A stretch of 15,125 bases of DNA from DYGA01 sp964540695 (GTDB lineage Bacteria; Patescibacteriota; Patescibacteriia; S139-126): assembly GCA_964540695.1 (NCBI GenBank), contig CAZINS010000012.1:1-15125 (forward strand). The letters run 5' to 3'. The first letter of the stretch is position 1; the number at the start of each line of letters is the position of its first letter. The notes under the pieces were generated by a model, which was not told the DNA's origin, ran no database searches, and saw only the letters and a program-made list of their open reading frames with translations. Position numbers and translations under genes: made by a program. Below, in pieces: positions 1-6,320 of the stretch.

Positions 1-236
1 TCTCTCGCTTATTCGCAATATTGACACTTCAGGCAGCGGAAGGTCGGAATGTTTAAAATTAATAATTAATACTTTATTTATAAATTAAAACTCCTACCTG
101 CCGTCAATAATCAATTATTTAATTTAAAAATTAGTTAATTAGTAATTCATTAGTTATTAATAATTAGTAATTTTGTTACGTATCACATGTTACATATACC
201 GTGTTTAATTTAAATCATTTAATATCTACTCAATAA
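1..236. other. Gene-poor AT-rich left end
   Basis: No supported gene. Bases 1-56 are richer in G+C and could be the tail of a gene cut by the window edge; a plus-strand frame stops at 54-56, but too little remains to identify it. From about 60 to 236 the sequence is very AT-rich. Its segment 149-172 is identical to 3987-4010. Confidence 0.5.
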
Positions 237-263
237 AAAAACCACTATTTATTAGTGGTTTTT
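237..263 (-). terminator. Rho-independent terminator at the left intergenic region
   Basis: An 11-bp perfect stem (237-247 with 253-263) has a 5-base loop. On the minus strand it is followed by a T-run (240-235), and on the plus strand by TTTTTAGTTTTA. The minus-strand T-run is the better one, so it most likely ends a minus-strand transcript coming from about 413. No plus-strand gene ends close to its left, so the minus assignment is preferred, though it may work both ways. Confidence 0.7.
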
Positions 264-413
264 AGTTTTATTTAATAAAAAATTATCAAGGCAGTTGGCA
301 GGGGTATCTCAACCCCAAAAAACGATCAATTATCTTGGTTGAGAAAACGCGTCTAAGGCGTTTGCGATTCTACGCGGAGGAGCCAAAATAACCCGTTTAA
401 CCATAAATTTGAG
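264..413 (-). ncRNA. Possible structured small RNA or 24-codon ORF (uncertain)
   Basis: A patch clearly richer in G+C than its flanks (about 290-405) lies inside very AT-rich intergenic sequence. On the minus strand it lies between a promoter-like pair (420-449) and the terminator at 237-263, giving a transcript of roughly 180 bases. Segment 306-314 has three competing partners: a local hairpin (GGGGT 301-305 with ACCCC 312-316), an 8-bp pairing 307-314 with 337-344, and a 7-bp pairing 306-312 with 409-415. A further hairpin pairs 345-350 with 358-363. The same strand also has a 24-codon frame, ATG at 404 to TAA at 330, with no ribosome site, so a tiny peptide gene is the alternative. It shows no hallmark of tmRNA, RNase P RNA or SRP RNA. 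Whether it is an RNA, a peptide or neither is open. Confidence 0.25.
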
Positions 414-419
414 ATCACG

Positions 420-449
420 ATAATAAATTATTATCTGATTAATCCTCAA
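420..449 (-). promoter_or_regulatory. Possible sigma70-type promoter for the minus-strand small transcript
   Basis: Read on the minus strand, TTGAGG (449-444) and TATTAT (425-420) are separated by 18 bases. They match four and five of six consensus positions. The predicted start is near 413. In such AT-rich DNA a chance -10 is common, so this rests mainly on the terminator and the G+C-rich patch downstream. Confidence 0.25.
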
Positions 450-470
450 CAACCTGCCCTGGATAAATTA

Positions 471-499
471 TTGACAAAAGTACAAACCCTCCTTATAAT
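471..499 (+). promoter_or_regulatory. Consensus sigma70 promoter
   Basis: TTGACA (471-476) and TATAAT (494-499) are both perfect and are spaced by exactly 17 bases. The expected transcript start is near 506. This leaves a leader of about 37 bases before the TTG start of the small membrane-protein gene at 543. It is the strongest promoter in the window by inspection. Confidence 0.8.
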
Positions 500-542
500 A
501 TGTTTCTACCTTAAAAATTTATAAAATAATAATGGAGATACG

Positions 543-764
543 TTGAGATACTTTCTGTTCTTTTGGTTAGCACTGGTCTGCTTCGTACTGGCAATTGGTG
601 CCATAGTAATCTTGGAAATTGTACCAAATAAAAACCTTATTTGGCAAACTTCTCTAAGCCTAATATTGCTATCACTTGCTATCATTTTCTATAAAATGAA
701 AGATAATTCTTTCAAACAATTGATTTGCAAAATCAAAGAAGAAATAAACAGTGACTATGTCTAA
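543..764 (+). CDS. Small membrane protein with two predicted transmembrane helices, unknown function
   Basis: A 73-residue protein I do not recognise. Residues 3-27 and 33-50 are strongly hydrophobic and are joined by a short polar turn (PNKN, 28-31), which suggests a two-helix hairpin. A charged tail of about 20 residues (51-73, rich in K and E) follows, probably cytoplasmic. The start is TTG at 543. An ATG eleven bases upstream (532) is out of frame and stops after four codons. GGAG (534-537) is correctly spaced from the TTG, and no other in-frame start precedes the first helix. A perfect promoter lies upstream and a strong hairpin terminator follows the stop by six bases, so it is a complete single-gene unit. 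That setting, not homology, is the evidence that it is real. Confidence 0.6.
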   Translation: MRYFLFFWLALVCFVLAIGAIVILEIVPNKNLIWQTSLSLILLSLAIIFYKMKDNSFKQLICKIKEEINSDYV

Positions 765-770
765 CTTTTG

Positions 771-801
771 GCCTACTAAAAATAGTAGGCTTTTATATTT
801 T
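771..801 (+). terminator. Rho-independent terminator of the small membrane-protein gene
   Basis: An 8-bp perfect stem, GCCTACTA (771-778) with TAGTAGGC (783-790), has an AAAA loop and is followed by TTTTATATTTT. It begins six bases after the stop codon of the 543-764 gene. The T-tract overlaps the stop codon (793-795) of the convergent beta-CASP gene, so convergent genes share a very tight end. Confidence 0.85.
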
Positions 802-2181
802 AAACTGCTGACTAAAATCAGGAACAAAAGCTTGCAATTGTTTATATTTTTCTTTGATTCTTCCTTGAAAAACTGCACTTTGAGTTTCTTCACCATGAAC
901 AATAAATACTTTTTTCAATCTGTCACCTACCCTACTAACATAATTCATTAAATCCACTGAGTCAGCATGGGCTGATAGTGCGTTGATTACTACTACTTCG
1001 GCACGCAGGCGATACATATTATCAAATATTTTTATCATTGGTTCCTGGTCAACTATTTTTCTACCCAAAGTATTTTTGGCCATAAACCCGGTGATTAAAA
1101 TCATATTATTGGGGTTTTCCAGACTATTTTTAAGATGATGTCTGATCCTACCACCTTCACACATACCGGCAGCTGAAATTATCATCATGGGACCTGGTTT
1201 GTTGTTTAGAGCTATAGAATCGGCAGTGGTGTAGGTATAAGTTAAATTTCTAAAACCAAAAGGGTTATCACTGGCACTAAAAGTCGAAAAGGTTTCTTTG
1301 TCAAAACAATCTGGATGTTTTTTAAAAATTTCAGTGATGTTTATCGCTAAGGGCGAATCAACATAAATGGGAAAACGAGGAATTTGACCAGCATCAGTTA
1401 ATTCGTGCAATAAATAAACCAACTCTTGAGTGCGCCCCAAGGCAAAGGACGGTACAATAATTTTGGCTTGTCTCTTAACTGCTTCGGCAACATATTTTTG
1501 TAAAATTCTTTTAGCATCAGCAAAACTTTCATGCGTCCGGTTACCATAAGTTGACTCAGTAATTAAAAAATCCAAATCCTGCATTTGTTCCGGATCTTTT
1601 AGTATTGGCATATGACTTCTACCAAGATCACCAGTAAAACCAAGCCTGACCTCATGCCACAGTTCTTTTAATATCAATTCAACTTGAGCAGAACCTAGAA
1701 TATGACCAGCGTCAATAAATTTAGCTTTAACATTTTTATACAAATCAAATTCTTGGTGATAAGGCACGGTAACAAATTGCTTCATCACTTCATATACTTC
1801 TTTTTCTGTATATAAAGGTAAATCTGGTTCTGTTTGATTTTTTACTTGAGCAATATGGGTATTGTCTGATGCTTGGATATGCGCGCTATCAAGTAAAATT
1901 AATTCTGTCACATCACGCGTGGCCGGCGTACAATATACTTTTCCTCTAAATCCTTGTGACCACATGGTCGGTAAACTACCACAATGATCTAAATGTGCAT
2001 GCGATAATACCACCGCATCTATTTCACTGGGAGTAAAAGGAAGTTCTCGGTTCTTTTTTTCAGCTTCCTTACGATGACCTTGAAACATACCACAATCAAG
2101 TAATATTTTTTTACCTTTTACTTCTAGTAAATGTTTGGAGCCGGTAACTTCACGTGCTGCCCCATAAAATGTAAGTTTCAT
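793..2181 (-). CDS. Beta-CASP metallo-beta-lactamase-fold ribonuclease (CPSF73/Ysh1-like family)
   Basis: A 462-residue zinc-dependent hydrolase of the beta-CASP family, whose members cut RNA; a role in RNA processing or decay is expected but the substrate cannot be read from sequence. The metal-binding motif HAHLDH is at 61-66, with the third-motif His in AGH (160) and Asp in FTGD (185). The beta-CASP motifs follow: A, the acidic residue in ESTYG (209-213); B, the His in SAHAD (about 405); C, the His in VHGE (about 429). All predicted catalytic positions are present, and the length is normal for stand-alone bacterial and archaeal members. The protein begins MKLTFYGAAREVTGS, the usual family start. 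It has no ribosome-binding site upstream, like other large genes here. It is transcribed alone; degenerate AT-rich repeats fill the gap to the divergent gene at 2379. Confidence 0.93.
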   Translation of the reverse strand: MKLTFYGAAREVTGSKHLLEVKGKKILLDCGMFQGHRKEAEKKNRELPFTPSEIDAVVLSHAHLDHCGSLPTMWSQGFRGKVYCTPATRDVTELILLDSAHIQASDNTHIAQVKNQTEPDLPLYTEKEVYEVMKQFVTVPYHQEFDLYKNVKAKFIDAGHILGSAQVELILKELWHEVRLGFTGDLGRSHMPILKDPEQMQDLDFLITESTYGNRTHESFADAKRILQKYVAEAVKRQAKIIVPSFALGRTQELVYLLHELTDAGQIPRFPIYVDSPLAINITEIFKKHPDCFDKETFSTFSASDNPFGFRNLTYTYTTADSIALNNKPGPMMIISAAGMCEGGRIRHHLKNSLENPNNMILITGFMAKNTLGRKIVDQEPMIKIFDNMYRLRAEVVVINALSAHADSVDLMNYVSRVGDRLKKVFIVHGEETQSAVFQGRIKEKYKQLQAFVPDFSQQFKI

Positions 2182-2188
2182 TGTAAAT

Positions 2189-2290
2189 AGAATTAAGAAT
2201 TAAGAATAACGAATTAAGAATTGGAACTTAAAATTTCTACTTATTTTCTAAATCAAAATTCTAAATTCAAGACTCTATATTCAAATATAA
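2189..2290. repeat. AT-rich degenerate repeats in the intergenic region
   Basis: The gap between the divergent genes holds iterations of GAATTAAGAAT (2189-2220). A further segment, 2253-2282, matches 12371-12400 at 27 of 30 positions, as counted by eye. Similar TTAAGAATTAAG-type sequence recurs near 13485-13505. Confidence 0.6.
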
Positions 2291-2295
2291 TAACC

Positions 2296-2324
2296 TTGAC
2301 AAATCAATTAATTTTTAATATATT
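2296..2324 (+). promoter_or_regulatory. Sigma70-type promoter for the small basic protein gene
   Basis: A perfect TTGACA (2296-2301) and TATATT (2319-2324, five of six) are separated by 17 bases. A start near 2331 gives a leader of about 48 bases to the ATG at 2379. Confidence 0.7.
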
Positions 2325-2366
2325 TTATTAATTGTTCTTTAATTAATTTCATTTAAATTTATTATC

Positions 2367-2372
2367 AGGAGG
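2367..2372 (+). promoter_or_regulatory. Consensus Shine-Dalgarno site
   Basis: A perfect AGGAGG lies six bases upstream of the ATG at 2379. It fixes the start of the 60-residue gene. It stands out because none of the large genes in the window has such a site. Confidence 0.85.
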
Positions 2373-2378
2373 TTTCTA

Positions 2379-2561
2379 ATGGCTAAAAGTTTGCTGCAAA
2401 AAATTTTTTCGTTGAGAAATCATCGAACCGATATTTTACCACCACCCAAACGTTTGGAAAAAAAACAACCAACGCCTCGTAAAGGTAAAATTATTATCAA
2501 AAGAAAAATCACTCATAAACCCTGTAACACCAGCCCCAAGGCTAAACCAATTGATAACTGA
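2379..2561 (+). CDS. Small, highly basic protein of unknown function
   Basis: A 60-residue protein I do not recognise. It has about 17 Lys and Arg residues against three acidic ones, and many prolines. An N-terminal stretch (1-13) could form an amphipathic helix. The middle contains a PPPKR run (21-25), and the central and C-terminal parts (24-56) carry repeated K/R-rich patches. This composition suits binding to nucleic acid, ribosomes or another acidic surface, but no domain supports a specific role. There is no signal peptide or membrane helix. A consensus promoter, a perfect AGGAGG and a terminator nine bases after the stop make it a complete independent unit, which is the main reason to call it real. 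It converges on rlmH and probably shares the terminator. Confidence 0.7.
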   Translation: MAKSLLQKIFSLRNHRTDILPPPKRLEKKQPTPRKGKIIIKRKITHKPCNTSPKAKPIDN

Positions 2562-2569
2562 AAAATTTT

Positions 2570-2595
2570 AAACTGTCTCTAGGGACAGTTTTTTT
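2570..2595 (+). terminator. Terminator between the small basic protein gene and rlmH, probably bidirectional
   Basis: An 8-bp stem, AAACTGTC (2570-2577) with GACAGTTT (2584-2591), is followed by a T-run on the plus strand (2589-2595). On the minus strand it is followed by TTTAAAATTTTT. It overlaps the stop codon of rlmH at 2594, so both convergent genes appear to end here. Confidence 0.8.
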
Positions 2596-3061
2596 AATAA
2601 TGATAAGGAACACCTTTTAAAATCGTAAACCCGCGATAAAGTTGTTCTAAAAAAATCAGACGTACCATTTCATGAGTAAAAGTTAAATCTGACAAACTTA
2701 ATATAATTTGAGATTTTTCTTTGACAGCCGATGCTAACCCGAAAGCACCTCCTATCACCACCACTATTTCTTTACCCACTTGTAACCAAGTAGCAATTTG
2801 TCTGGCCATCTGTTCGGAATTTATTCTTTTACCTGTTTTTTCTAATGACACCACGTGAGCATCAGGAGAAATTTTTTTTAAAATGGCTTCACCCTCTAGG
2901 TCAATAATCTTATTTTTATTTTGATTTTTGATATCTGAAAAAGCTTTAATAATCTGTAAATTTACCTCACAAAAAGGGGCTATCTTTTTAAGATAAATCC
3001 CCTCCCCGGTTTGTAAAAATTGTTGTTTGGTTTTACCTACTGCTAAAATAGTCAATTTCAT
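2594..3061 (-). CDS. rlmH: 23S rRNA (pseudouridine(1915)-N3)-methyltransferase RlmH
   Basis: A SPOUT-class methyltransferase that uses S-adenosylmethionine to methylate N3 of pseudouridine 1915 in helix 69 of 23S rRNA, acting on the assembled ribosome. The 155-residue length equals that of the family. It shows the family start MKLTILAVGKTK, the glycine-rich cofactor loop VVVIGGAFGL (about 100-109), and the highly conserved C-terminal block around FTHEMVRL through LYRG to the terminal PYHY. It follows the ferredoxin oxidoreductase beta gene by three bases, so the two are almost certainly co-transcribed; this pairing is positional and need not mean a shared function. No Shine-Dalgarno site precedes the ATG, and translation may be coupled to the upstream stop. 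Confidence 0.96.
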   Translation of the reverse strand: MKLTILAVGKTKQQFLQTGEGIYLKKIAPFCEVNLQIIKAFSDIKNQNKNKIIDLEGEAILKKISPDAHVVSLEKTGKRINSEQMARQIATWLQVGKEIVVVIGGAFGLASAVKEKSQIILSLSDLTFTHEMVRLIFLEQLYRGFTILKGVPYHY

Positions 3062-3064
3062 AAA

Positions 3065-3922
3065 CTAAACAAAACTTTTTAAATCAGCTGAGATATCCAA
3101 ATTGAAAGCTTGTTCTTTTAACGGTTGCTTTGTAATTTGAGGAAAATTTTCATGAAAAGCCAAACGATTGGTAGCTTGATAAATTATCCCCAAAGGAATT
3201 TTATCTTCTCTTTCCCATTGCCAAGCTAAACTTAGGGCTTTTTGTATGTCGGCTGGATTGTGACCTTCAGGTTTATAAATCCTTTGTCTGAAGTATTGAT
3301 AAGTATTGTGTTTATTGAAAGTAAAACACGGTTGCAGGATATCAAGTAAAGCAAAACCTTTATGTTTGATAGCCGCTTTCATCAACTCTGACAGGTGATT
3401 GATATCACCGGTAAAACCTCGAGCCACAAAAGTTGCCCCAGCTGTAATAGCTAGCGCCACGGGGTTAATCGGTTGATCCACTCCGCCTGAAGGATTTGAT
3501 TTTGATTTAATACCTTCCTCTGAAGTCGGAGAAGTCTGACCAGTGGTCAAACCATAAATTTGATTGTTGTGGACAAAATAAGCAATGTCATGATTGGCCC
3601 GGCAAGCATGTAAAAAATGATTTCCGCCTTCACCATAACCATCACCATCACCACCTAAAGCAATTACCGTCAATTTATGATTAGCAAGTTTCAACCCTTC
3701 TGCCACGGGCAACGCGCGACCGTGCAAGCCATGAAAAGCATTTAACTTGGTAAAACTAAAACCATTGCCACTGCAACCAATACCGTAAACAGCCATCAAC
3801 TGTTCGTGAGGAATATCAATCTCAGCTAAAGTTTTTTTCAATGCCCCCCACAAACCAAAATTACCACAACCTGGGCACCAGGTGGGATCATAGGAAGTTA
3901 TATATTCGTTGGGGGTGGACAT
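3065..3922 (-). CDS. 2-oxoacid:ferredoxin oxidoreductase, beta subunit
   Basis: The catalytic beta subunit carries thiamine diphosphate and a [4Fe-4S] cluster. With the alpha subunit upstream it oxidises a 2-oxoacid (pyruvate or 2-oxoglutarate type) plus CoA to acyl-CoA and CO2 and reduces ferredoxin. With the ATG at 3922 the protein has 285 residues. An in-frame TTG at 3931 would add three; neither has a ribosome site. Cluster cysteines are in WCPGC (16 and 19), GIGCSG (50) and PCF (199), the set used by two-subunit enzymes. The thiamine diphosphate motif runs from GDGDG (about 91-95) to NN (119-120). It lies 93 bases after the alpha gene, across AT-rich repeats, and three bases before rlmH. 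No separate delta (ferredoxin-like) subunit is present. Substrate preference cannot be read safely. Confidence 0.93.
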   Translation of the reverse strand: MSTPNEYITSYDPTWCPGCGNFGLWGALKKTLAEIDIPHEQLMAVYGIGCSGNGFSFTKLNAFHGLHGRALPVAEGLKLANHKLTVIALGGDGDGYGEGGNHFLHACRANHDIAYFVHNNQIYGLTTGQTSPTSEEGIKSKSNPSGGVDQPINPVALAITAGATFVARGFTGDINHLSELMKAAIKHKGFALLDILQPCFTFNKHNTYQYFRQRIYKPEGHNPADIQKALSLAWQWEREDKIPLGIIYQATNRLAFHENFPQITKQPLKEQAFNLDISADLKSFV

Positions 3923-3937
3923 ATTGAACAATTTAAT

Positions 3938-4013
3938 GACTAATAACTAATTACTAATCAATGACTCAATGATTAATTAAAAATTTATTAGTTATTAATA
4001 ATTAGTAATTAAT
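3938..4013. repeat. AT-rich intergenic repeat with partial inverted symmetry
   Basis: The gap between the two oxidoreductase genes is made of TTAGTAATTA-type words. Segment 3987-4010 is identical over 24 bases to 149-172. The left half (3940-3960) contains the inverse of part of the same motif and could pair with it. Related words occur at 12308-12350. I see no promoter here. Confidence 0.6.
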
Positions 4014-4015
4014 AA

Positions 4016-5758
4016 TTATATTTTTAATTTATTTATCTCTCTCACCAAATCTTCACTATAAAAAGGTCGGCCGTCATAACGTAAGATTTTTTGTTTTATC
4101 TCAATACCTAAACCAGCGCGCAACACACTAGCTAACTGAGCTGTTGAATTGTTTTCCACCAGTACTAACTTACGAGCTCCTTTAAGTAATTTACCAAGGT
4201 TTGCTGGTAAGGGGGCTACGATAGGCAAATGAACAAAATTAACTTTGTTTTTCAAATTTTTAGCTTGGACAGCGTCCAAAATCGGCCCCTTAACACTACC
4301 CCAACCAATCAAAGTTATTTTTGCTGATTTTGGTCCATAAAGTTCTGCCTGAGGTAAGTCTTTTAGCACTTGTTTTATTTTTCTTGCTCTTTTATCAACT
4401 TGATTGATACGATTTTGAGCAGATTCTTCACTAAAACCCATCTCATCATGTTCGTCAGAATTGATAAAAAACAATGGTCCAAGTTGACCGGGTAGAGCCC
4501 TCGGGGAGATACCGTCAGCAGTTAGTTTATAACGACGATATTTATCGCCAATTTTTTTAGCTGCTTCATCTGACAATATTTTTCCTCGTTTTATTTTTAA
4601 CTTTTGCCAATTATAAAAAGGCAATGACAGATGACTTTCCGAAATATACTTATCCAACATAACAATCACTGGGTTTTGAATAATTTCCGCTAGATTAAAA
4701 GCTAGTTGAGTCAAATAAAAAGCTTCTGCTTGATCACCAGGAGTTAAGACAAGGCGCGGAAACTCACCGTGACCTGAATTTAAAATAAACTGCAAATCCC
4801 CTTGTTCAGTCCAAGTTGGGAGTCCCGTAGCAGGACCTGGTCGCTGAGACATAATAATAACTATAGGCGTTTCGGTAATGCCAGCGAGTGAATAACCTTC
4901 ATTCATCAAAGCCCAACCACCACCCGAAGTACCCAGCATCGCTCTCACCCCAGCGGTGGCCGCACCTTGGACCATATTGATTACTGAAATTTCATCTTCA
5001 GCGTGTCTAACTACCATCCCATATTTTGGACCAATCTCAGCTAAGGTATGTAAAACAGAAGATGCTGGTGTCATGGGATAAGCGGCATAAAATTTACAAC
5101 CAGCGGCAATCGCCCCAAGGGCAACCGCATCATTGGCTGTTAAAACAATCTGCTCTTTATTTGGTTGCGATTGTAAACTAAAAGCAAATTCTTGTGGCTG
5201 ATAATGTTTTAAAACATAATCATAACCGCTTTGGGCTGCATTGATATTTTGGGTAACTACTTGCTCGTCTTTGTCAGCAAATTGATCTTTAATTACTGCT
5301 TCTAAGTATTTAAAATCATGTTTCACCAAAGCCATAGTTGCTCCCAAGGCAACAGTATTGCGCATTACTTCATCACCACCTACTTCTTTGGCGATATTAT
5401 TGAGTGGTAAATCATAAAATTTTATTTTTTTCTTTTGCAAAATAGCAGTAGGCACTTGTACTCTTGAGCTATCAGCAATCAAACCACTGCCAGCTATTAG
5501 TTCATCCAAATGTTCAGTAATGCTGTTGGTATTCAAAGCTACCAATAAATTAACCACTCGTCGTTGGCTATATATTTTAGAAGCTGAGACATAAACCTGG
5601 TAAGTATTGTGCCCACCACGAATCAGCGAGGGGTATTCACTATAATCATGAATAAAAAGTCCTGCCCGGCTACAAGTTTTGGCAAACATCATACCTGATG
5701 ACATAATACCAAAACCAGCCTCACCGCCAATTTTCCAGTTAAAGTCGTTTATTTGCAT
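4016..5758 (-). CDS. 2-oxoacid:ferredoxin oxidoreductase, fused gamma/alpha subunit
   Basis: A 580-residue protein that joins the gamma domain (about 1-190, with the family start IGGEAGFGI at 10-18 and RGGHNTYQV at 47-55) to the alpha domain. The alpha part carries YPMTPAS (227-233), the equivalent of the YPITP motif of two-subunit enzymes. It continues through HAEDE and the TSGGG loop (277-281), and ends with a transketolase C-terminal-like domain (about 478-575). Alpha completes the thiamine diphosphate site at the interface with beta. The gamma-alpha fusion is normal for two-subunit enzymes of archaea and some bacteria. It heads the operon with beta and rlmH. A possible -10 (TATACT, 5802-5797, minus) has no good -35. 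No ribosome site precedes the ATG. In an organism with reduced metabolism it could serve fermentation or CoA-ester synthesis. Confidence 0.93.
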   Translation of the reverse strand: MQINDFNWKIGGEAGFGIMSSGMMFAKTCSRAGLFIHDYSEYPSLIRGGHNTYQVYVSASKIYSQRRVVNLLVALNTNSITEHLDELIAGSGLIADSSRVQVPTAILQKKKIKFYDLPLNNIAKEVGGDEVMRNTVALGATMALVKHDFKYLEAVIKDQFADKDEQVVTQNINAAQSGYDYVLKHYQPQEFAFSLQSQPNKEQIVLTANDAVALGAIAAGCKFYAAYPMTPASSVLHTLAEIGPKYGMVVRHAEDEISVINMVQGAATAGVRAMLGTSGGGWALMNEGYSLAGITETPIVIIMSQRPGPATGLPTWTEQGDLQFILNSGHGEFPRLVLTPGDQAEAFYLTQLAFNLAEIIQNPVIVMLDKYISESHLSLPFYNWQKLKIKRGKILSDEAAKKIGDKYRRYKLTADGISPRALPGQLGPLFFINSDEHDEMGFSEESAQNRINQVDKRARKIKQVLKDLPQAELYGPKSAKITLIGWGSVKGPILDAVQAKNLKNKVNFVHLPIVAPLPANLGKLLKGARKLVLVENNSTAQLASVLRAGLGIEIKQKILRYDGRPFYSEDLVREINKLKI

Positions 5759-5837
5759 GGGGAAATTTACTTTGTTTAAAAAATAATCAAAAAATCAGTA
5801 TAATTTCTATATATTTATTTTAACATAAAACCACTAA

Positions 5838-5866
5838 TAAAAAAACCCGAACTTATTCGGGTTTTA
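5838..5866 (-). terminator. Strong terminator overlapping the end of the 59-residue gene
   Basis: A 10-bp perfect stem (5842-5851 with 5856-5865) has a four-base loop (5852-5855). On the minus strand a run of T follows (5845-5839); on the plus strand ATTTTTTTTT follows, so it could work both ways. The stop codon of the minus-strand gene (5855-5853) lies in the loop, and its last codons form one arm of the stem. Confidence 0.85.
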
Positions 5867-6032
5867 TTTTTTTTGCTGGTTTTTTTTCTTTTGGTTTACT
5901 TTTTTCAATACCTTGCGGATATGTTTTTGTGCCAAAGCCCATGTTAATTGTGGCATTCAATCCACCCTTCATAAATTTTTCTTTGGCCTCAGGAATATTA
6001 TTGATAGCTACTATTTCATTTAAACCAAACAT
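5853..6032 (-). CDS. Small Lys/Pro-rich protein of unknown function
   Basis: A 59-residue protein I do not recognise. It begins MFGLNEIVAINNIPEAK and has a glycine-containing middle (MGFGTKTYPQG, 31-41). It ends in a charged Lys/Pro/Glu tail (about 43-59) that is probably disordered. There is no signal peptide or membrane segment. The start at 6032 is fixed by AAGGAG (6044-6039) six bases upstream. The frame stays open upstream to 6122, but those 30 codons contain the leader hairpin and are not expected to be translated. The gene has a leader with alternative terminator and antiterminator folds, and a strong terminator whose loop holds the stop codon. It is thus a stand-alone, apparently regulated unit between the oxidoreductase operon and the surface-protein genes. 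Confidence 0.6.
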   Translation of the reverse strand: MFGLNEIVAINNIPEAKEKFMKGGLNATINMGFGTKTYPQGIEKSKPKEKKPAKKIKPE

Positions 6033-6038
6033 GGCATT

Positions 6039-6044
6039 CTCCTT
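6039..6044 (-). promoter_or_regulatory. Shine-Dalgarno site of the 59-residue gene
   Basis: AAGGAG on the minus strand (6044-6039) is spaced six bases from the ATG at 6032. It decides this start over the longer open frame that begins at 6122. Confidence 0.8.
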
Positions 6045-6064
6045 TTGATTAGTTTTTAAAAAAC

Positions 6065-6124
6065 AAAAAAGGCTCTTATTTTGAGCCCATGATTTAGTGA
6101 AAATAAAAAATCTTAGACTCAAAA
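6065..6124 (-). promoter_or_regulatory. Candidate transcription attenuator in the leader of the 59-residue gene
   Basis: On the minus strand, GGCTC (6087-6083) pairs with GAGCC (6075-6071). Six T follow (6070-6065), making a short terminator ahead of the ribosome site. An upstream segment, TTTTGAGTCT (6124-6115), can pair over ten positions, two of them G-T, with GGGCTCAAAA (6088-6079). That pairing uses up the left arm of the terminator, so the two folds exclude each other. This is the layout of an attenuator or riboswitch expression platform. No known aptamer is recognised. The terminator stem is only five pairs, so it may be weak. Confidence 0.4.
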
Positions 6125-6176
6125 AAAAGTCATCATTGGCATCATTATTTGTAAACTTTGATTTTTCATTGGTTAG

Positions 6177-6205
6177 ACTTTAGAATATATTCTTATTTTT
6201 GGCAA
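6177..6205 (-). promoter_or_regulatory. Possible promoter upstream of the attenuator
   Basis: On the minus strand, TTGCCA (6205-6200, five of six) and TAAAGT (6182-6177, four of six) are 17 bases apart. The position fits a leader of about 130 bases before the 59-residue gene. It lies close to the assembly gap, so other promoters may be hidden. Confidence 0.3.
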
Positions 6206-6220
6206 ATAGATTATCCACAT

Positions 6221-6320
6221 NNNNNNNNNNNNNNNNNNNNNNNNNNNNNNNNNNNNNNNNNNNNNNNNNNNNNNNNNNNNNNNNNNNNNNNNNNNNNNNN
6301 NNNNNNNNNNNNNNNNNNNN
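6221..6320. other. Assembly gap (100 N)
   Basis: Exactly 100 unknown bases, a common placeholder for a scaffold join of unknown size. It removes the 3' end of cohesin protein 2 and whatever lies between it and the 59-residue gene. Reading frames drawn through the N run are not meaningful. Confidence 0.99.

Noticed and set aside
3..56. Plus-strand open frame ending at 54-56, possible tail of a gene cut by the window edge
   Set aside because: Only 17 codons are visible and I recognise no family. The other frames are equally short, so it is not called.
235..415. 6S RNA, tmRNA or RNase P RNA in the left intergenic region
   Set aside because: The length is near that of 6S RNA, but the ends do not pair into a long rod. 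No tmRNA or RNase P signature is present.
6033..6122. Upstream extension of the 59-residue gene to 89 residues
   Set aside because: The AAGGAG site is correctly placed for 6032. The extension covers the leader hairpin and has no ribosome site.
6211..6320. Continuation of cohesin protein 2 through the N run to a stop at 6211
   Set aside because: The gap length is a placeholder, so the frame beyond it is arbitrary.
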